Source of the DNA: Aurantiochytrium sp. KH105
Taxonomy: Eukaryota > Sar > Bigyra > Thraustochytrida > Thraustochytriidae
Direction: 5' to 3'
NCBI GenBank assembly: GCA_003116975.1
Contig: BGKB01000003.1
Coordinates: 248,001 to 312,000 of the forward strand
DNA length: 64,000 nucleotides
The position numbers and the translations under genes are program-made. This document shows, piece after piece, positions 51,301 to 59,767 of the stretch (positions within the stretch are counted from its first letter, which is position 1; each line of letters starts with the position of its first letter). The notes below the pieces were generated by a model. It made no database searches. It was not told the origin of the DNA and saw nothing but the letters and a program-made list of their open reading frames with translations.

Positions 51301-51966
51301 CTTCACCGTGCTTTTCTTGCCAACATTACGATCCGCGCGTTCTTTGGGCGTGAGCAGGTCCACCACACTCTTGCCGTTGTCCCGAACCTTGCCTCCGGAC
51401 CATTGAAACCATCGCAAGTCCGCCACGTCTTCCGCTCGACCCTCTTCCATGACTTGCGTACTTTCTGCAAGAATGCGGTCAACCTCCGTGAAGCGAGGAT
51501 CAAAGTATTCCTCTTCGCCGTCCTCGTTGACTGGAATGTTGGCCTTTCCTGAGAGGACCTTCATTTTAAAGCGCTGGACCATGGACTTGTACTTGCGGTG
51601 CAATGCTTTGATCTCATTCTCGTGGACCCACTTGACATGAAGATATGACTGGTTTCGGTACTTTATAAGTACTTCGTGCAGTGGTCCTCGGCCTGCGCTT
51701 CGCAGGCCAAGAAACTTTTCAATGACGGGACCTTTTTCTAGTTCCTCGTCCTCGCGCTCGAGTTCGAGTCGTCGCTTTGTATCGTCTTCTGTCTCGCCAA
51801 AGTTATCGTCAGAGTCATCTTCGACCTCGGCGTAGCTAACGACCTTTCTGCTTCGCTGGCGCGTGCGACTGGATCGTCGCGGGTTGGCATCATCGATACC
51901 ACCCGTGGGCGCCGCGCCGTGGGCGTTGTACGCTTCGTCCTCGTTTTCGTCCGGCATGATGACCAA
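45316..51966 (-). CDS. CHD-type chromatin remodeler with PHD and extended PHD fingers
   Basis: A 2216-residue SNF2-family ATPase. An acidic N-terminus is followed by two chromodomain-like segments at about 80-125 and 183-255 (the second contains FLIKWCELSYKDSTWE). Residues 337-450 contain PDZ-like pieces (LLPGDEIIAVENLSMQG, then GKEPLGVRLG). An HTH-like segment lies near 500-522 (VAQLSKLARCDVGTFSRWM). The ATPase core has ILADEMGLGKT, the DEGH box VIDEGHRLRS, LLTGTPLQNN and, in the C-lobe, STRAGGVGINL and ARVHRIGQ; all nucleotide-binding motifs are intact. After it come several PHD-type fingers (CAVCADGGELLLCEGPC and relatives) and a C-terminal extended PHD (CALCMRDM to YCKEH). Related CHD proteins slide nucleosomes and read histone methyl marks. 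Met1 or Met4 could be the start. The whole gene is one uninterrupted frame of 6.6 kb. Confidence 0.95.
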   Translation of the reverse strand: MVIMPDENEDEAYNAHGAAPTGGIDDANPRRSSRTRQRSRKVVSYAEVEDDSDDNFGETEDDTKRRLELEREDEELEKGPVIEKFLGLRSAGRGPLHEVLIKYRNQSYLHVKWVHENEIKALHRKYKSMVQRFKMKVLSGKANIPVNEDGEEEYFDPRFTEVDRILAESTQVMEEGRAEDVADLRWFQWSGGKVRDNGKSVVDLLTPKERADRNVGKKSTVKKLFLIKWCELSYKDSTWEFEEDVQDDFKMAIFHRRNRVPTRGFQVDDDDMLWPALLPSATGHRGSKKDAKKDTAAAEDEADASAQVGRLPSVAAQCVEDRRARGAIKIPDALRHFVMPSDLCMLLPGDEIIAVENLSMQGLDLATIGRHLGARRDEVMRGNRTFYAVTMRRFIYRYDRRRDPTTNKPPIETVLFTLHLGKEPLGVRLGLIGPGGKYPYRIVTRPKSALCCAYVEGLLHHDELSRHPMASHHANQSLRAATVALLRTLINVVWARRDVSVAQLSKLARCDVGTFSRWMMGWPSNGSDALAELRMMTEHKIKDLLYRLRQIFQFATYGLLNTSRLDRLMFGKFPEAAVERRLSLLQRALAILRAEAARKKEEKAMAKAKAKIEADAAAASNTAGAGDEAVAAATAAAKKRVLADAARKAQVMEQEDGHNVEENYRMQRLVRVAPVLDDIIRQIEDQHASQSGLDPAAWSQCQGFNYEACRIEPSDIQFDGAARTPPDDDHVYMARHLSQCLRALRSNIMIWENRPIDNPGIQAARARAQLIPNPQQRRAALEQIETNIRMEAWQIAVSLMPIPEESFVGEVDIQQQRDLQRQEMEWRQKRMGGETMENQSTVRAFKAQRAALNQLRRKQFMPYQPRNQPRYKNGNMLRPYQLQGINWLLDHWYRGVNCILADEMGLGKTVQVVATLEHLRTRENLRGPFLIVAPLSTIGHWHREVETWTDMNVCTYYDMGGQEAREVIRRYEWYYPGLDGRKDLLKFNVLVTTYETFMTDVDYMTALPWLGVVIDEGHRLRSIKSKLLEMLNRITEANRLLLTGTPLQNNILELWSLLNYCDAQRFPDSESFMYRFGDIKSKEQLDELQHEIAPYMLRRVKEDVEKSIPPKEETIIDVELTMLQKRYYRAIFDRNRQVLYKGCKGGNKPQLINVEMELRKCCNHPYLISGVQDSEHSILRKEIRAKIAAVEKEAQALGTADKAAGAEESATDADEQADLLQLVRQAHREKMSRDELIDRATLERCVRGSGKLVLVDKLLPKLRNEGHKVLIFSQMVKMLDMLEYLCRQRGYPMERLDGGVQGNVRQAAIDRFSNPDSNSFVFLLSTRAGGVGINLTAADTVIIFDSDWNPQNDAQAQARVHRIGQKRAVKIFRLVTKNTYEETMLQRAAMKLGLERAVLGTVHESTLKETKGKKDGSEKGVGGKNLSPAELERMLREGAYHHLQDDDNAAARTFVGANIDDLLKTNARTVKMDPVGGASGGGGGALDKLKHNTVNKSSFKAEEREDGVDINDPNFWSKVLPDMATPDTMLAKLNDVKQQMELGRDPSKRRQFMEDVRMLVRDIVQQRTAGEIVNEHDMETAVALLVQVSNMRKTFGSESFNLDNPSRKVYTELAERWMRRLEGLRERRARRGRNQSAESDDELFSDGESDAGGDPGDAAGNAADSRSGGDFQQQRKKGRSQRSKYTELSEDELDDTQDGVDAEYMGDNDGTGEVDESIMKDHFSEVCAVCADGGELLLCEGPCKQAFHLQCVNNNKKAKDIDESETWFCPDCTNGYHTCLLCRKGGYADVKPDGVFVCADDNCGRFHHMSCIKNSKHARILDEANQTFLCPLHECSKCSDKATPVHAHCLRCPKGFHNLCMDHKHTLRLHQNLVICPDHLDGKEFDVSHHYPFAKSLRRQLEGPARSKRARSRPRKFQTDGDASSTSTSPSRRRSSRTPMAAATAAVVKSSSSKNPNSSKKKRRDGPDLADLDWRKHMDAPAPEPGKPIIKTCALCMRDMRLPAEAEGALEAIEQMEDYDRPMPFPFLQPKGENRWAPVWVHVRCATLSPEAYIKDDEYYNVLKAVRRGRFLNCAGCASRGATVGCYYTKCDKSYHVPCAVNTGWNPDEELEFYCKEHRAKLAPKAGAAKSSSKSKGKATKSSGKRRANGNPADAPFAQKKKVNALENVVANGEIGIASSDVKLGRFTRAAMWRGKRVTVTVEASGIGSLEFATSS

Positions 51967-53732
51967 TTATACGTTGCTCTGCTCAGTTTTGGCTCAGCTT
52001 GGCTTGGCTTGGCTTGGCTTTGCTTTGCTTTGCTTGCTCGCGGCGGTCGTAGGACCAAATTCAGGGGAAAATAGATCGAAAAGGTCTGTCCACTCCACTC
52101 CGCCCGAGCGAGATATTCCGCGGGACTTCTCTGGCTGTGCCTTGCCTCTTGCCTCTTGCCTCTTGCCTCTTTCCTCTTGCCCCTTGCCTCGGGGCGAGAT
52201 CGAAGGCGGCCGTCTATCGCCTACCGCTCGCTAACTGTAGCGGCGGTGGGCCCGGCCGACCCGGTCGTTAGTCTCGCGCCCGAGCCAAACCGGCGGGGGC
52301 TACGCCTGCCGGGTAGGCCGCAAGGAGAGAGCGGAACGCGCGGGCCGTCCTACCGGCGCGCGCGGAGAGGGTCCCCGCGGGCCCTCGCCCGCTGGCCTGC
52401 CCGCCCGCACGCGCGCGCGCACGGCCTCGAGCGAGCCCGACGTTGGCCTTTCTTCGCCTGCCTGCCTGTCGAGACCGGCCGATCTTGGCTCCCTTGGCCG
52501 TCCTCTCCAGACCCGAGCCCTCGCGCGGCGGCGCGGCGCTACGCGGCGCAACGCGGCGGGGTTCTGGCGGCTGGCGGCTGCCCGCGCCCGCGCGTCGTGC
52601 GCGCGAGCCTGCGTGCCGACTCTGGCGGCGCCGGGGCTCGCTGGAGCCGAGAGATCGTTTGGTCTGATTGCTCTTTGTTTCAACTTTCTTGCTTTCTTTC
52701 TTTTTTCCTTTCTTTCATTCTGTCTTTCTTACTCACAGACAGAGAAAGAAACAAACAAACAAACAAGATGCACGAAAAAGAGAGAGAAAAGAAAAGAAAA
52801 GAAAAGAAGAAAGAAAAGCAAGCGTTCTGTTCTTTTTTTGCATCGATAGATGGACTTTGTGCGGGACTCGGACAAGTGCAAAACGGAGAATACTGCACTT
52901 GTTACGAGACGGAGGCGTTCTTTTGGGAGTTTTTTCCCTTCCCGTGGCGGGTCGTCGTCACAAAGATAGGTTCAAGGTTGGTTCTGTCTATACTGACCTC
53001 TCTGCCCTGCGTGGGTGGGACACGAAAGAGATGGATCGATGGATTGATGAGTTGATGGCTGTGGCTGGCGATGAACGGCGAACCTATGACTCGCGGGGGA
53101 CGCAGGTGAAATCTGCTAGCGTTGTGGGATTGCGCCGGAGAGTTTGCGATGAAGATGATGACGTTGCGCAATCCAGAGTATGCCGCAAGCTTGGGCTGCG
53201 TTAAGCGTTCGCTTCCGCGCAGGCGAGTGCCGATGTGCGTACAGGTGAGCGGGACCAAACTGGAAGCAAGGTTCTCACGGCCAGCCATTTAGAGGGATTG
53301 GAAGGATAGAGAGAAAGATTACGGTTGCGAGCGAATACTGCATGTATTGTATTGTTCCCTATGAGCTCAATAATCTCTAACCTATATCTACGGCAAGAAG
53401 ACTCTCTGGCCGTTTTTTTTCAAAGCTGCTCGCTCCCACGTTCTTGCTTCCTCTCTTTCTCTCCTTCTCTCTCTCTCTTTCTCTCGCGCGCAAGTTCAAG
53501 AAAACTAATAAAAAAACAAAAAGTGACGGAGACATGCATTGCTTCTTGGTGGATCTAATATCTTCTCTACACCTGCACGAGACTCCTCGGAAAGTATCAA
53601 ATCAACGTAAGTAGGCCTAGTGACAGACTTGGTCAGCGGAACGTGCGCGGGGCGAGCAAGGTCCTCAAAACCTGCATCGCCTTGCCATTTACTTGCAACG
53701 CACATTCATCATATGGTATTTGTCGTGAACGT
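51967..53732. other. GC-rich to AT-rich spacer with simple repeats
   Basis: No gene supported. It contains the CTTGG/CTTTG tract at 51991-52040, CCTCTTG units at 52140-52190, a very GC-rich block to about 52660, then pyrimidine-rich and AAAAG-rich stretches (about 52680-52820), and CTCT-rich sequence near 53450-53490. The 299-residue frame across 52156-53055 is repeat-derived. Confidence 0.5.
51991..52040. repeat. (CTTGG)n then (CTTTG)n repeat upstream of the CHD start
   Basis: About five CTTGG units then about three CTTTG units. On the CHD sense strand this reads CAAAG and CCAAG, 25-75 bases before the start codon. Confidence 0.9.
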
Positions 53733-53978
53733 CTACGCAGAAGCTTCCGCCCTATCGCGCGCCATCCGCTCCTCTGCACGCCTTCGGCTCTCGCGTGCGC
53801 GCTCTGCATTCGCTTTGCGCATGACCTCCTTCTCCGCCCGGAAACACTGGTCCAGCGCCGTCTTGGGCTCGTTGCAAGAGCCGAGAAACTTCATGTACGG
53901 GTTGTCCTCGTGGCACTTGCGCAGGGCGTCAATGACGTCCTGGCAGTACGGGTGGGGGCGGTCTAGGGGCGGGTGCAT
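53733..53978 (-). CDS. CMC2-like twin CX9C mitochondrial protein
   Basis: An 81-residue small protein beginning MHPPLDRPHPYCQDVIDALRK. It has the twin CX9C signature: Cys12-x9-Cys22 and Cys35-x9-Cys45, which form two disulfides in a helical hairpin in the mitochondrial intermembrane space after import by MIA40. The MHPPL start and the CHEDNPYMKFLGSCN linker match CMC2, a factor involved in cytochrome c oxidase biogenesis. The start at 53978 was chosen over an in-frame ATG 52 codons upstream because it matches the family N-terminus exactly and upstream sequence is Arg-rich filler. The C-terminal third is a charged helix longer than in yeast CMC2. Confidence 0.9.
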   Translation of the reverse strand: MHPPLDRPHPYCQDVIDALRKCHEDNPYMKFLGSCNEPKTALDQCFRAEKEVMRKANAERARESRRRAEERMARDRAEASA

Positions 53979-54689
53979 GCTGCCGACGCGTCGGGCCTTC
54001 CGCGCTCTCCTGCGTCCGCGCGCGCGAGTTCTCTCGCGGTGACTGATGGCGCTCTGCTGTCTCACTCCGCTGTCCTTGAAGCTAAACTCCGAGAAAACAG
54101 GGCTATTTAGCGCCCGCTCGCGGGCGAGTGACATCTATATCCGTTCACCGGATCTCGGACTCTGGACTCGAAGGCGGCCGCACCCTGCTCACGTGACAAG
54201 TATGCATCTCACGACAACTGCGGCGGCGTTGAATGCAATAGACTTGTCTCGTCGGAGCGCGTTGTGCAAGGCCAAGGGTTCCCGGTCTGCTTGGTTGTCT
54301 GCCTGGTCGCTGTGTTTTTTAACTGCTTGTTTGCTAGTTTGTTTGATTGATTGCTTGTTCTGGTCTGGTTTCCTCCCTTAAGGCTGAAAACACCGTCGTG
54401 CATAAAAAGAAGAGGACAGGCGCTTCTGCTTGATTTGTCGAGACGCAACAACCCGCCAGGGCGAAGCGAGCGCCAGAGTCTCCAAGCGTCGCAGGCAAGC
54501 ACATAAGCGCCAGCGAGAGCGTGTAGGAGAGGCATGCGTGAGATCGCACACGATTCTGCGCGACGACAAGAGAGCGCCGCAGGACTTTGCGCCCAGAGAA
54601 AAGTATTGTGCAAGAGAGAGTCAGCGTCTCGAGCACGTGAGCTTGGTCAGCCTGTCCGGTCGAAGCTGCAAAAGCGCGTCTAAGCTAGC
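53979..54689. other. Divergent promoter spacer
   Basis: About 710 bases between divergent genes. TTTG/CTTG/ATTG units occur near 54320-54360. Frames on both strands have no motif. No RNA gene recognised. Confidence 0.45.
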
Positions 54690-56576
54690 ATGCTGCGCGA
54701 GGCAGCGGCGCCTGCATCATGGTCAGAACCCGAGGATGCTCGCATTGAGCGAGAACACTCTCGAAGGCGGCGAAGACCATTGCACGCATCGCAGGGTTCG
54801 ATGGAGGCTGACCCACGGCGCATGTCGCCGGCATCCAGTCCAGGCAAGAAATTACTCATGGCACGAGCGCGTCGTTGGGGTAGTCCGGGCGGCGCGGGGG
54901 GCACAAGCATGGCAGCTTCGGTAGATGGACGTATGCAACGCCGACACTCGTCTCCAAGGCAGCGCACTGTTCACGATGAAGTCACCGACGTTCCGATTAG
55001 TAGTGACGACTCATCTGACGATGACGAGGTTTATTCGCGCGCAAGCCGGAAAAGCCGTACTACCGTGCATCGCGAAGCGAATGGCATTTGGGTGAGCAGT
55101 GATGACGAAAGTGACGACGATGCGATGACGCCTCGAAACTGGCGAGCGCGCAGAACGTCAAGGCACACAAGCTCGTTTCGAGTCCCTGATGCTCGTTCTT
55201 TTTCGGATGTTGGAGCACATTCACCACAGACGAGCGGTCGAAATGGCTTTCCTTCGCGCTCGCATTTGGAGCAACATGACCAAACACTTTCCAAGTCACC
55301 ACAACCACGATACCAGCAGCAGCAGCCGCCGCAGCAGCTGCCGTATCCGCACTATCAGAGCCTCCCAGAAAACGCTGCTTCGTGGAGAGATCCGTCAGAG
55401 GCTGCAATGTCGCCAAACTCAATGCCAGTAGACCAGCAGTGGCAATCCGCGCAGCGGCAGACGCAGCAACTTCAAAATACCAACCCTTCCCCATCGGCAT
55501 CGTCGCACAACTCCAGATATTGGTCATCTTCCAGCTCGGAGACGAGCTCTGTGCGCGGGAATGATTCTTCGACATTGCGTTTCAGGCGACGACACGCGTC
55601 ATCAACTTTTGGCATGGATCCGACAGCTCATCTAGGCGGACAGCAGCATCAACAAAATGGATATGAGTCTTTGGACTCGATTAGCCTTGCATCCACAACT
55701 TTATCAGACGCCAACGGGTATGCATCTGCGGCATCAAGCGACCGCCGGAGCATGCAGCGCGCACGCCCTGCACCAAGCTCATTTCGAAGTTCAGGGCTAA
55801 GTCAGGGCTCGAGCTGCTCCACGTGGACCTCGACACAGAAGCAGCAGCAGCAAGAGCAGCCTTCATCATTTGTGTATCCGGGGCAGAGGGAAATGCAGTG
55901 TTCATACCCATCATCGACAGCTAGTGCTGGCGTTGGTGTTGCTACAGGGGCACCTCTGACGAGTGCGACGCCTGTGATTACCGCTGAAACCATTCAGCTT
56001 CATGCGGTGCAGTTTTGGGATCCAGATGGTACACGGGCGCTCATTGCAGACAGAGGCAGCATCGGTGGAGGCCTTGCGATTGGATTCGGATTGATAGCGT
56101 TTGGGTCGTGGATGTGGGGCTGTGCGCTTATTGCGGTAACAGTACTGACGGCGAGCTATCTGTCGACAATCTATCGTCTGTCCAAGTGGCGCGCGAGCAG
56201 TGGGATTGAGCAACAGGCGCTTTTCAACGACATGTATGAGATTGTCGAGCAAACGTGTACAGACACCCGCGTAACGTTGCCATCAGGGGAAATGCGCCCT
56301 CGGCTCGTTTGTGCAGGAGAGCTCGGGACGGCGCTAGAGAGAAATTTCCCAGGTTTGACAGGACCGCTCAAGCTTCGATTCTGGACAGAAGCCTGCGTGC
56401 ATTTCCGTTTAACGCTTCGCAGCGGATGTCACCACCTCGGCCAGGGCAAGTTACACCCGCGGCATCTTTCAACGTCAACGCTTGGGACGATGACGAAACA
56501 GTTGCCGACGGGGGTCTGCCCAAGTTGCGATAATAAGATTGCGATAGAGACGAGATTCCCTCTCAAGTACGAATGA
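54690..56576 (+). CDS. Large low-complexity protein with C-terminal membrane hairpin, unknown
   Basis: A 628-residue protein. The first 430 residues are predicted to be disordered, rich in Ser, Gln, Arg and Pro, with two acidic Ser-Asp patches (SSDDSSDDDE near 104-113 and SSDDESDDD near 137-146) that resemble casein kinase 2 sites, and poly-Gln runs. One long hydrophobic region at about 455-495 (GGGLAIGFGLIAFG, then WGCALIAVTVLTASYLS) could form one or two membrane helices. A folded part follows to the end, with a CPSC pair at 610-613. No family is recognised. The C-terminal 170 residues are the part most worth comparing with databases. An AATAAA occurs at 56761-56766, in the 3' spacer shared with the convergent dehydrogenase gene. 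Confidence 0.7.
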   Translation: MLREAAAPASWSEPEDARIEREHSRRRRRPLHASQGSMEADPRRMSPASSPGKKLLMARARRWGSPGGAGGTSMAASVDGRMQRRHSSPRQRTVHDEVTDVPISSDDSSDDDEVYSRASRKSRTTVHREANGIWVSSDDESDDDAMTPRNWRARRTSRHTSSFRVPDARSFSDVGAHSPQTSGRNGFPSRSHLEQHDQTLSKSPQPRYQQQQPPQQLPYPHYQSLPENAASWRDPSEAAMSPNSMPVDQQWQSAQRQTQQLQNTNPSPSASSHNSRYWSSSSSETSSVRGNDSSTLRFRRRHASSTFGMDPTAHLGGQQHQQNGYESLDSISLASTTLSDANGYASAASSDRRSMQRARPAPSSFRSSGLSQGSSCSTWTSTQKQQQQEQPSSFVYPGQREMQCSYPSSTASAGVGVATGAPLTSATPVITAETIQLHAVQFWDPDGTRALIADRGSIGGGLAIGFGLIAFGSWMWGCALIAVTVLTASYLSTIYRLSKWRASSGIEQQALFNDMYEIVEQTCTDTRVTLPSGEMRPRLVCAGELGTALERNFPGLTGPLKLRFWTEACVHFRLTLRSGCHHLGQGKLHPRHLSTSTLGTMTKQLPTGVCPSCDNKIAIETRFPLKYE

Positions 56577-56600
56577 GTTTCGAGTTTGCGAGCGAGTGAT

Positions 56601-56602
56601 TG

Positions 56603-56642
<40 letters not shown>
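56601..56642. repeat. (TGCC)n microsatellite, about ten units
   Basis: Perfect TGCC tandem repeats in the short spacer between two convergent genes. Confidence 0.97.
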
Positions 56643-56784
56643 CACAGAGGACCGTCGCGGGACGCTCGCTCTGTTGTTTTCTTTCCTTTTGAGACACACA
56701 AAATAGCCAAGTACAATGGGAGAAAGGCCTTCCATGTTTACGTGTCACTGATGTTATGTGAATAAAAAGAATGCTAGCTATGTA

Positions 56785-58242
56785 TCAGAGCTTGTTCATG
56801 CCGATCGCAATGTGCTCGGGTCCAATGTCGGCAAGGCGCGCGCAGCCAGCAAGTTTCATGACAGTGACGAGCTCCTCCTTGAGAATCTTGAGCGCCCGCT
56901 GGACACCGAGCTGGCCCTCGGCCGCAAGCCCCCACAACACGGGGCGCCCCACAAGCACGCCTGTGCACCCCATTGCGAGCGCTCGAAAGACATCCTTGCC
57001 CCGGCGGATGCCGCCATCAACCCAAACGGGAAGCTCGGGAAAGGCGTTGCGCAGTGGCGGAAGAATCCCAAACGCAGCGCTCGCAGTGGCAAGAGCGGCG
57101 TCGAGCTGGCGACCGCCATGATTGCTAATCATAAGACCATCAACGCCGAGCGAGGCTGCGTGCAAGGCGTCGGGAAGGGCAAGAATGCCCTTGAGCACAA
57201 GCCCTAGGCCATGCGTGTGGCAAAGGTCGCGGAGACGAGCAATGTCCTTCCAGGACAGGGCCGGGGAGTGGCCAGGATGTTTGCCAATGCCGTCAATGGC
57301 TTCAAGGGCACGAAGCTTGGGCATACCGCCACGTTCGGCTTGAAGCTGCGCAATCCACGCCGGATTGCGATAGGTTTTTTCGCGGTTGCCAAACGTTGGC
57401 GAGTCCACCGTGAGCACAATCGCTTGCACCGCAGAAATATGGTCGGCCACATGTGCAATGATTGTCTCAAGGTAGTCAAAGTCCACAGAGGGGTCCTGCG
57501 CGCTGCACACAGGAGCGTAAAGCTGGAGGAAGCGTGGCGCCACCAGAGCGAGTTCTTCGAGAGGCACCGAGGCGTAATGTGGCAGCACATAGAGTGCATT
57601 TTGCGCAGTAGCGGCTTGTGCAATGGCACCTTCGGCTCTTTCGGGATCCACAATTGCTGCCCCGGCAAACGGCGCAATGCCAATGGGAGTATCCGTTTCG
57701 ATATGAATGAATTTGGTCTTGACCCTGAGCGTCGTGCTGCAGCGGCTGACATCGCGGAGGACACGAGGACGCAAGGCAAAGGCTGCCCAGGCCTGGACGT
57801 TCTCGCGAAGACTCTCCTCGTCCTCTGCGCCAAGGTCTACGTAGGCGAGGACGGCTGGGGGGAGACTGCTGACGGCTCGTTCGTGGAGGTCCATGATGGA
57901 GAGCGTCGGTTTGGGTGGCGCGGCCCCGCCTTGTGCTGCGCTGCCCTGGAACCTCGCCAGACGTTCTTGCATGCTGCCTTCGCCCAAGGTATCGGCGCTT
58001 GCGTCGTCCAGGATGCGCCCCACGGCCATGTCTGCAAAGCTTGCGAGAAGCGCGGGGTCGTGTGCCGCGTGAAAGGCTGCCGAGGCGTCGCCGCCCGCCG
58101 CGTCCAGCAGCACTTGCGCGCCCCCCGGGTGCACGTCCACGAACTCGCTCACATCGTAGACGACATCGTCGACGACCACGAGCACGCCTGTGGCCCGCGA
58201 CGTCCGCGCCGCCACCTCTGCCCACGTCCAGCGCTTCTTCAT
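56785..58242 (-). CDS. Cytochrome b5-fused FMN 2-hydroxyacid dehydrogenase
   Basis: A 485-residue protein with the layout of flavocytochrome b2: an N-terminal cytochrome b5 domain joined to an FMN-dependent alpha-hydroxyacid dehydrogenase. The start at 58242 (MKKRWTWAEVAART) was chosen because upstream in-frame sequence is repeat-derived. Heme ligands are His38 in VDVHPGG and His61 in AAHDPALL. The FMN barrel begins near YVDLGAEDEESLREN and contains TPIGIAPFAG, LTVDSPTFGNRE, LVLKGI, the catalytic SNHGGRQLD, VWVDGGIRRG and GRPVLWGLAAEG. The barrel active-site motifs look intact, so it should oxidise L-lactate or a related 2-hydroxyacid and pass electrons to the heme. Unlike the yeast mitochondrial enzyme it lacks an obvious targeting presequence and ends NKL, a weak peroxisomal-type tripeptide. 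Location is therefore uncertain. Confidence 0.92.
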   Translation of the reverse strand: MKKRWTWAEVAARTSRATGVLVVVDDVVYDVSEFVDVHPGGAQVLLDAAGGDASAAFHAAHDPALLASFADMAVGRILDDASADTLGEGSMQERLARFQGSAAQGGAAPPKPTLSIMDLHERAVSSLPPAVLAYVDLGAEDEESLRENVQAWAAFALRPRVLRDVSRCSTTLRVKTKFIHIETDTPIGIAPFAGAAIVDPERAEGAIAQAATAQNALYVLPHYASVPLEELALVAPRFLQLYAPVCSAQDPSVDFDYLETIIAHVADHISAVQAIVLTVDSPTFGNREKTYRNPAWIAQLQAERGGMPKLRALEAIDGIGKHPGHSPALSWKDIARLRDLCHTHGLGLVLKGILALPDALHAASLGVDGLMISNHGGRQLDAALATASAAFGILPPLRNAFPELPVWVDGGIRRGKDVFRALAMGCTGVLVGRPVLWGLAAEGQLGVQRALKILKEELVTVMKLAGCARLADIGPEHIAIGMNKL

Positions 58243-59767
58243 CGCCCCGCTCTTCTCGTTCGAGCTCTGCTTGCCTGGCCACGGCAAGGCCAGCCAAGGC
58301 CAGCCAAGGCCAGCCAGCTGCTGGTTGCTCGTCGCGGGGACATTGGGGACACACCGACGGGACACACTCACACAAACAAACAAACACAGTCTGGGAGAGC
58401 CCAAGTACTACTACCAAGGCAAGCCAGCAAGCAAGCAAGCCAGTCCAACCAAGTCAACCAAGGGCAAGTCAAGTCCGAGTTTTCACCGCCACCTGCCACT
58501 CTAGCCAAAGACACTGGTGTATACATAACATACGTCAGTAACCATGGTATAACTGGCATGACCAGCACAGCAGCTAACGAAGACTCGGCCGGACATTTAT
58601 TTGATCGCCGCAGGACCGCCTTCTGGCTCGACAAAAAGCCGCGTGGCCTTGGATAATAACCATGACCAGCCGACCACCATGCCAGCCAACCAGCCAGCCA
58701 GCGAGCCCGCCAGCCAGCGAGCCCGCCAGCCAGCCAGCCAGCGGTGATCTCAGTTGTCCCGATAACTTCGCTGCGGTCGCTTCCCCGATGTTGACTTATT
58801 GCATCAAGCGTAAGTTCAAGCGCAAGTTCAAGCTCGGCTTCAAGTTTTGGTGATGCTCATGAGCCCCGAGCAGAAAGCAGTCCTACACCTGGAACGACAT
58901 TTGTTGCCTCTGCACCATCATCTCCACTACATTCCAGGCTAGGCCTCTCTCTCTCTCCGCGACGCGGAGGGGATGGTCTCTTCCCCCTGCGAAGGCACAA
59001 TCAAGGTGCGCTCTCTGCGCCATGCCGCTCTTTGCTCGCTGGCCCCAAAGCTCGGGACTCTGATCCACCCCCACCCTCCTCCTCTGCATCTGAATCTGGG
59101 TGCCGCCGCATCATCATCTCCTCTTCTGCATCATCCCCCATCCTCCATCATCATCATCATCACCATCAGCGACGTGCCCTGCCTCAACTTCCCGGGCTCG
59201 CTCGTGGTGAAGTCGACGCTCTCGAGGTCGCAAGCAGGCAGGCAGGCCAGCTAGCCGGCAGAGCGAGCCGCTCGCATCTCAAGCCCACGCTCCCACGCCA
59301 GGCTTCGCGCGGGCTTCGATCGGACGTCCGTTGCCCTCGCCCGCCCGCCTTGGCCGTTGGCGTCTCCGTTGGCGTCTCCGTTGGCGTCTGTCCCCGCGCC
59401 CTGCGACGTCGATCTCGCCCTGGCCTTGGTCCGCTCCGCGCAGTCCGCCCAAGCGCGGCGAGACCCGGAAAAGCACGCGAGGCCCCGCACCGCACGCACT
59501 CCCAGTCACTCACTGTCATCGCGAGCAGGCCCTTCCTTTGGCCGCCGCCTTTAGCCTACTGTAAGAGCATCGGCGCGAATGAATGAAGGAAGGAAGGAAG
59601 GAAGGAAGGAAGCACGCAGCGCGAAGCAAAGCCGCAAAGCCGCAAAGCTGCAAAGCTGCAAAGCGGCGAGGAAATCGCGGAAATCGGCGCAGAGCAAGCA
59701 AGCACCGCGGACCTCGAGGCGGCAGCGGAGCAGCGGAGCAGCGGAGCAGCGGAGCGCGGCGAGCAAG
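58243..59767. other. Repeat-rich divergent promoter region
   Basis: No gene supported. Visible tandem repeats are GGCCAGCCAA units (about 58285-58316), GCAA/CCAG units (58419-58445), CCAG/CGAGCCCG units (about 58680-58742), CATCAT units (59145-59166), a 12 bp GTTGGCGTCTCC repeat in three copies (about 59356-59390), GGAA units (59585-59611) and CGGAGCAG units (about 59727-59757). Confidence 0.55.

Noticed and set aside
52156-53055. 299-codon plus-strand frame
   Set aside because: It runs through a GC-rich block and then pyrimidine-rich and AAAAG repeats; the product is low complexity throughout.
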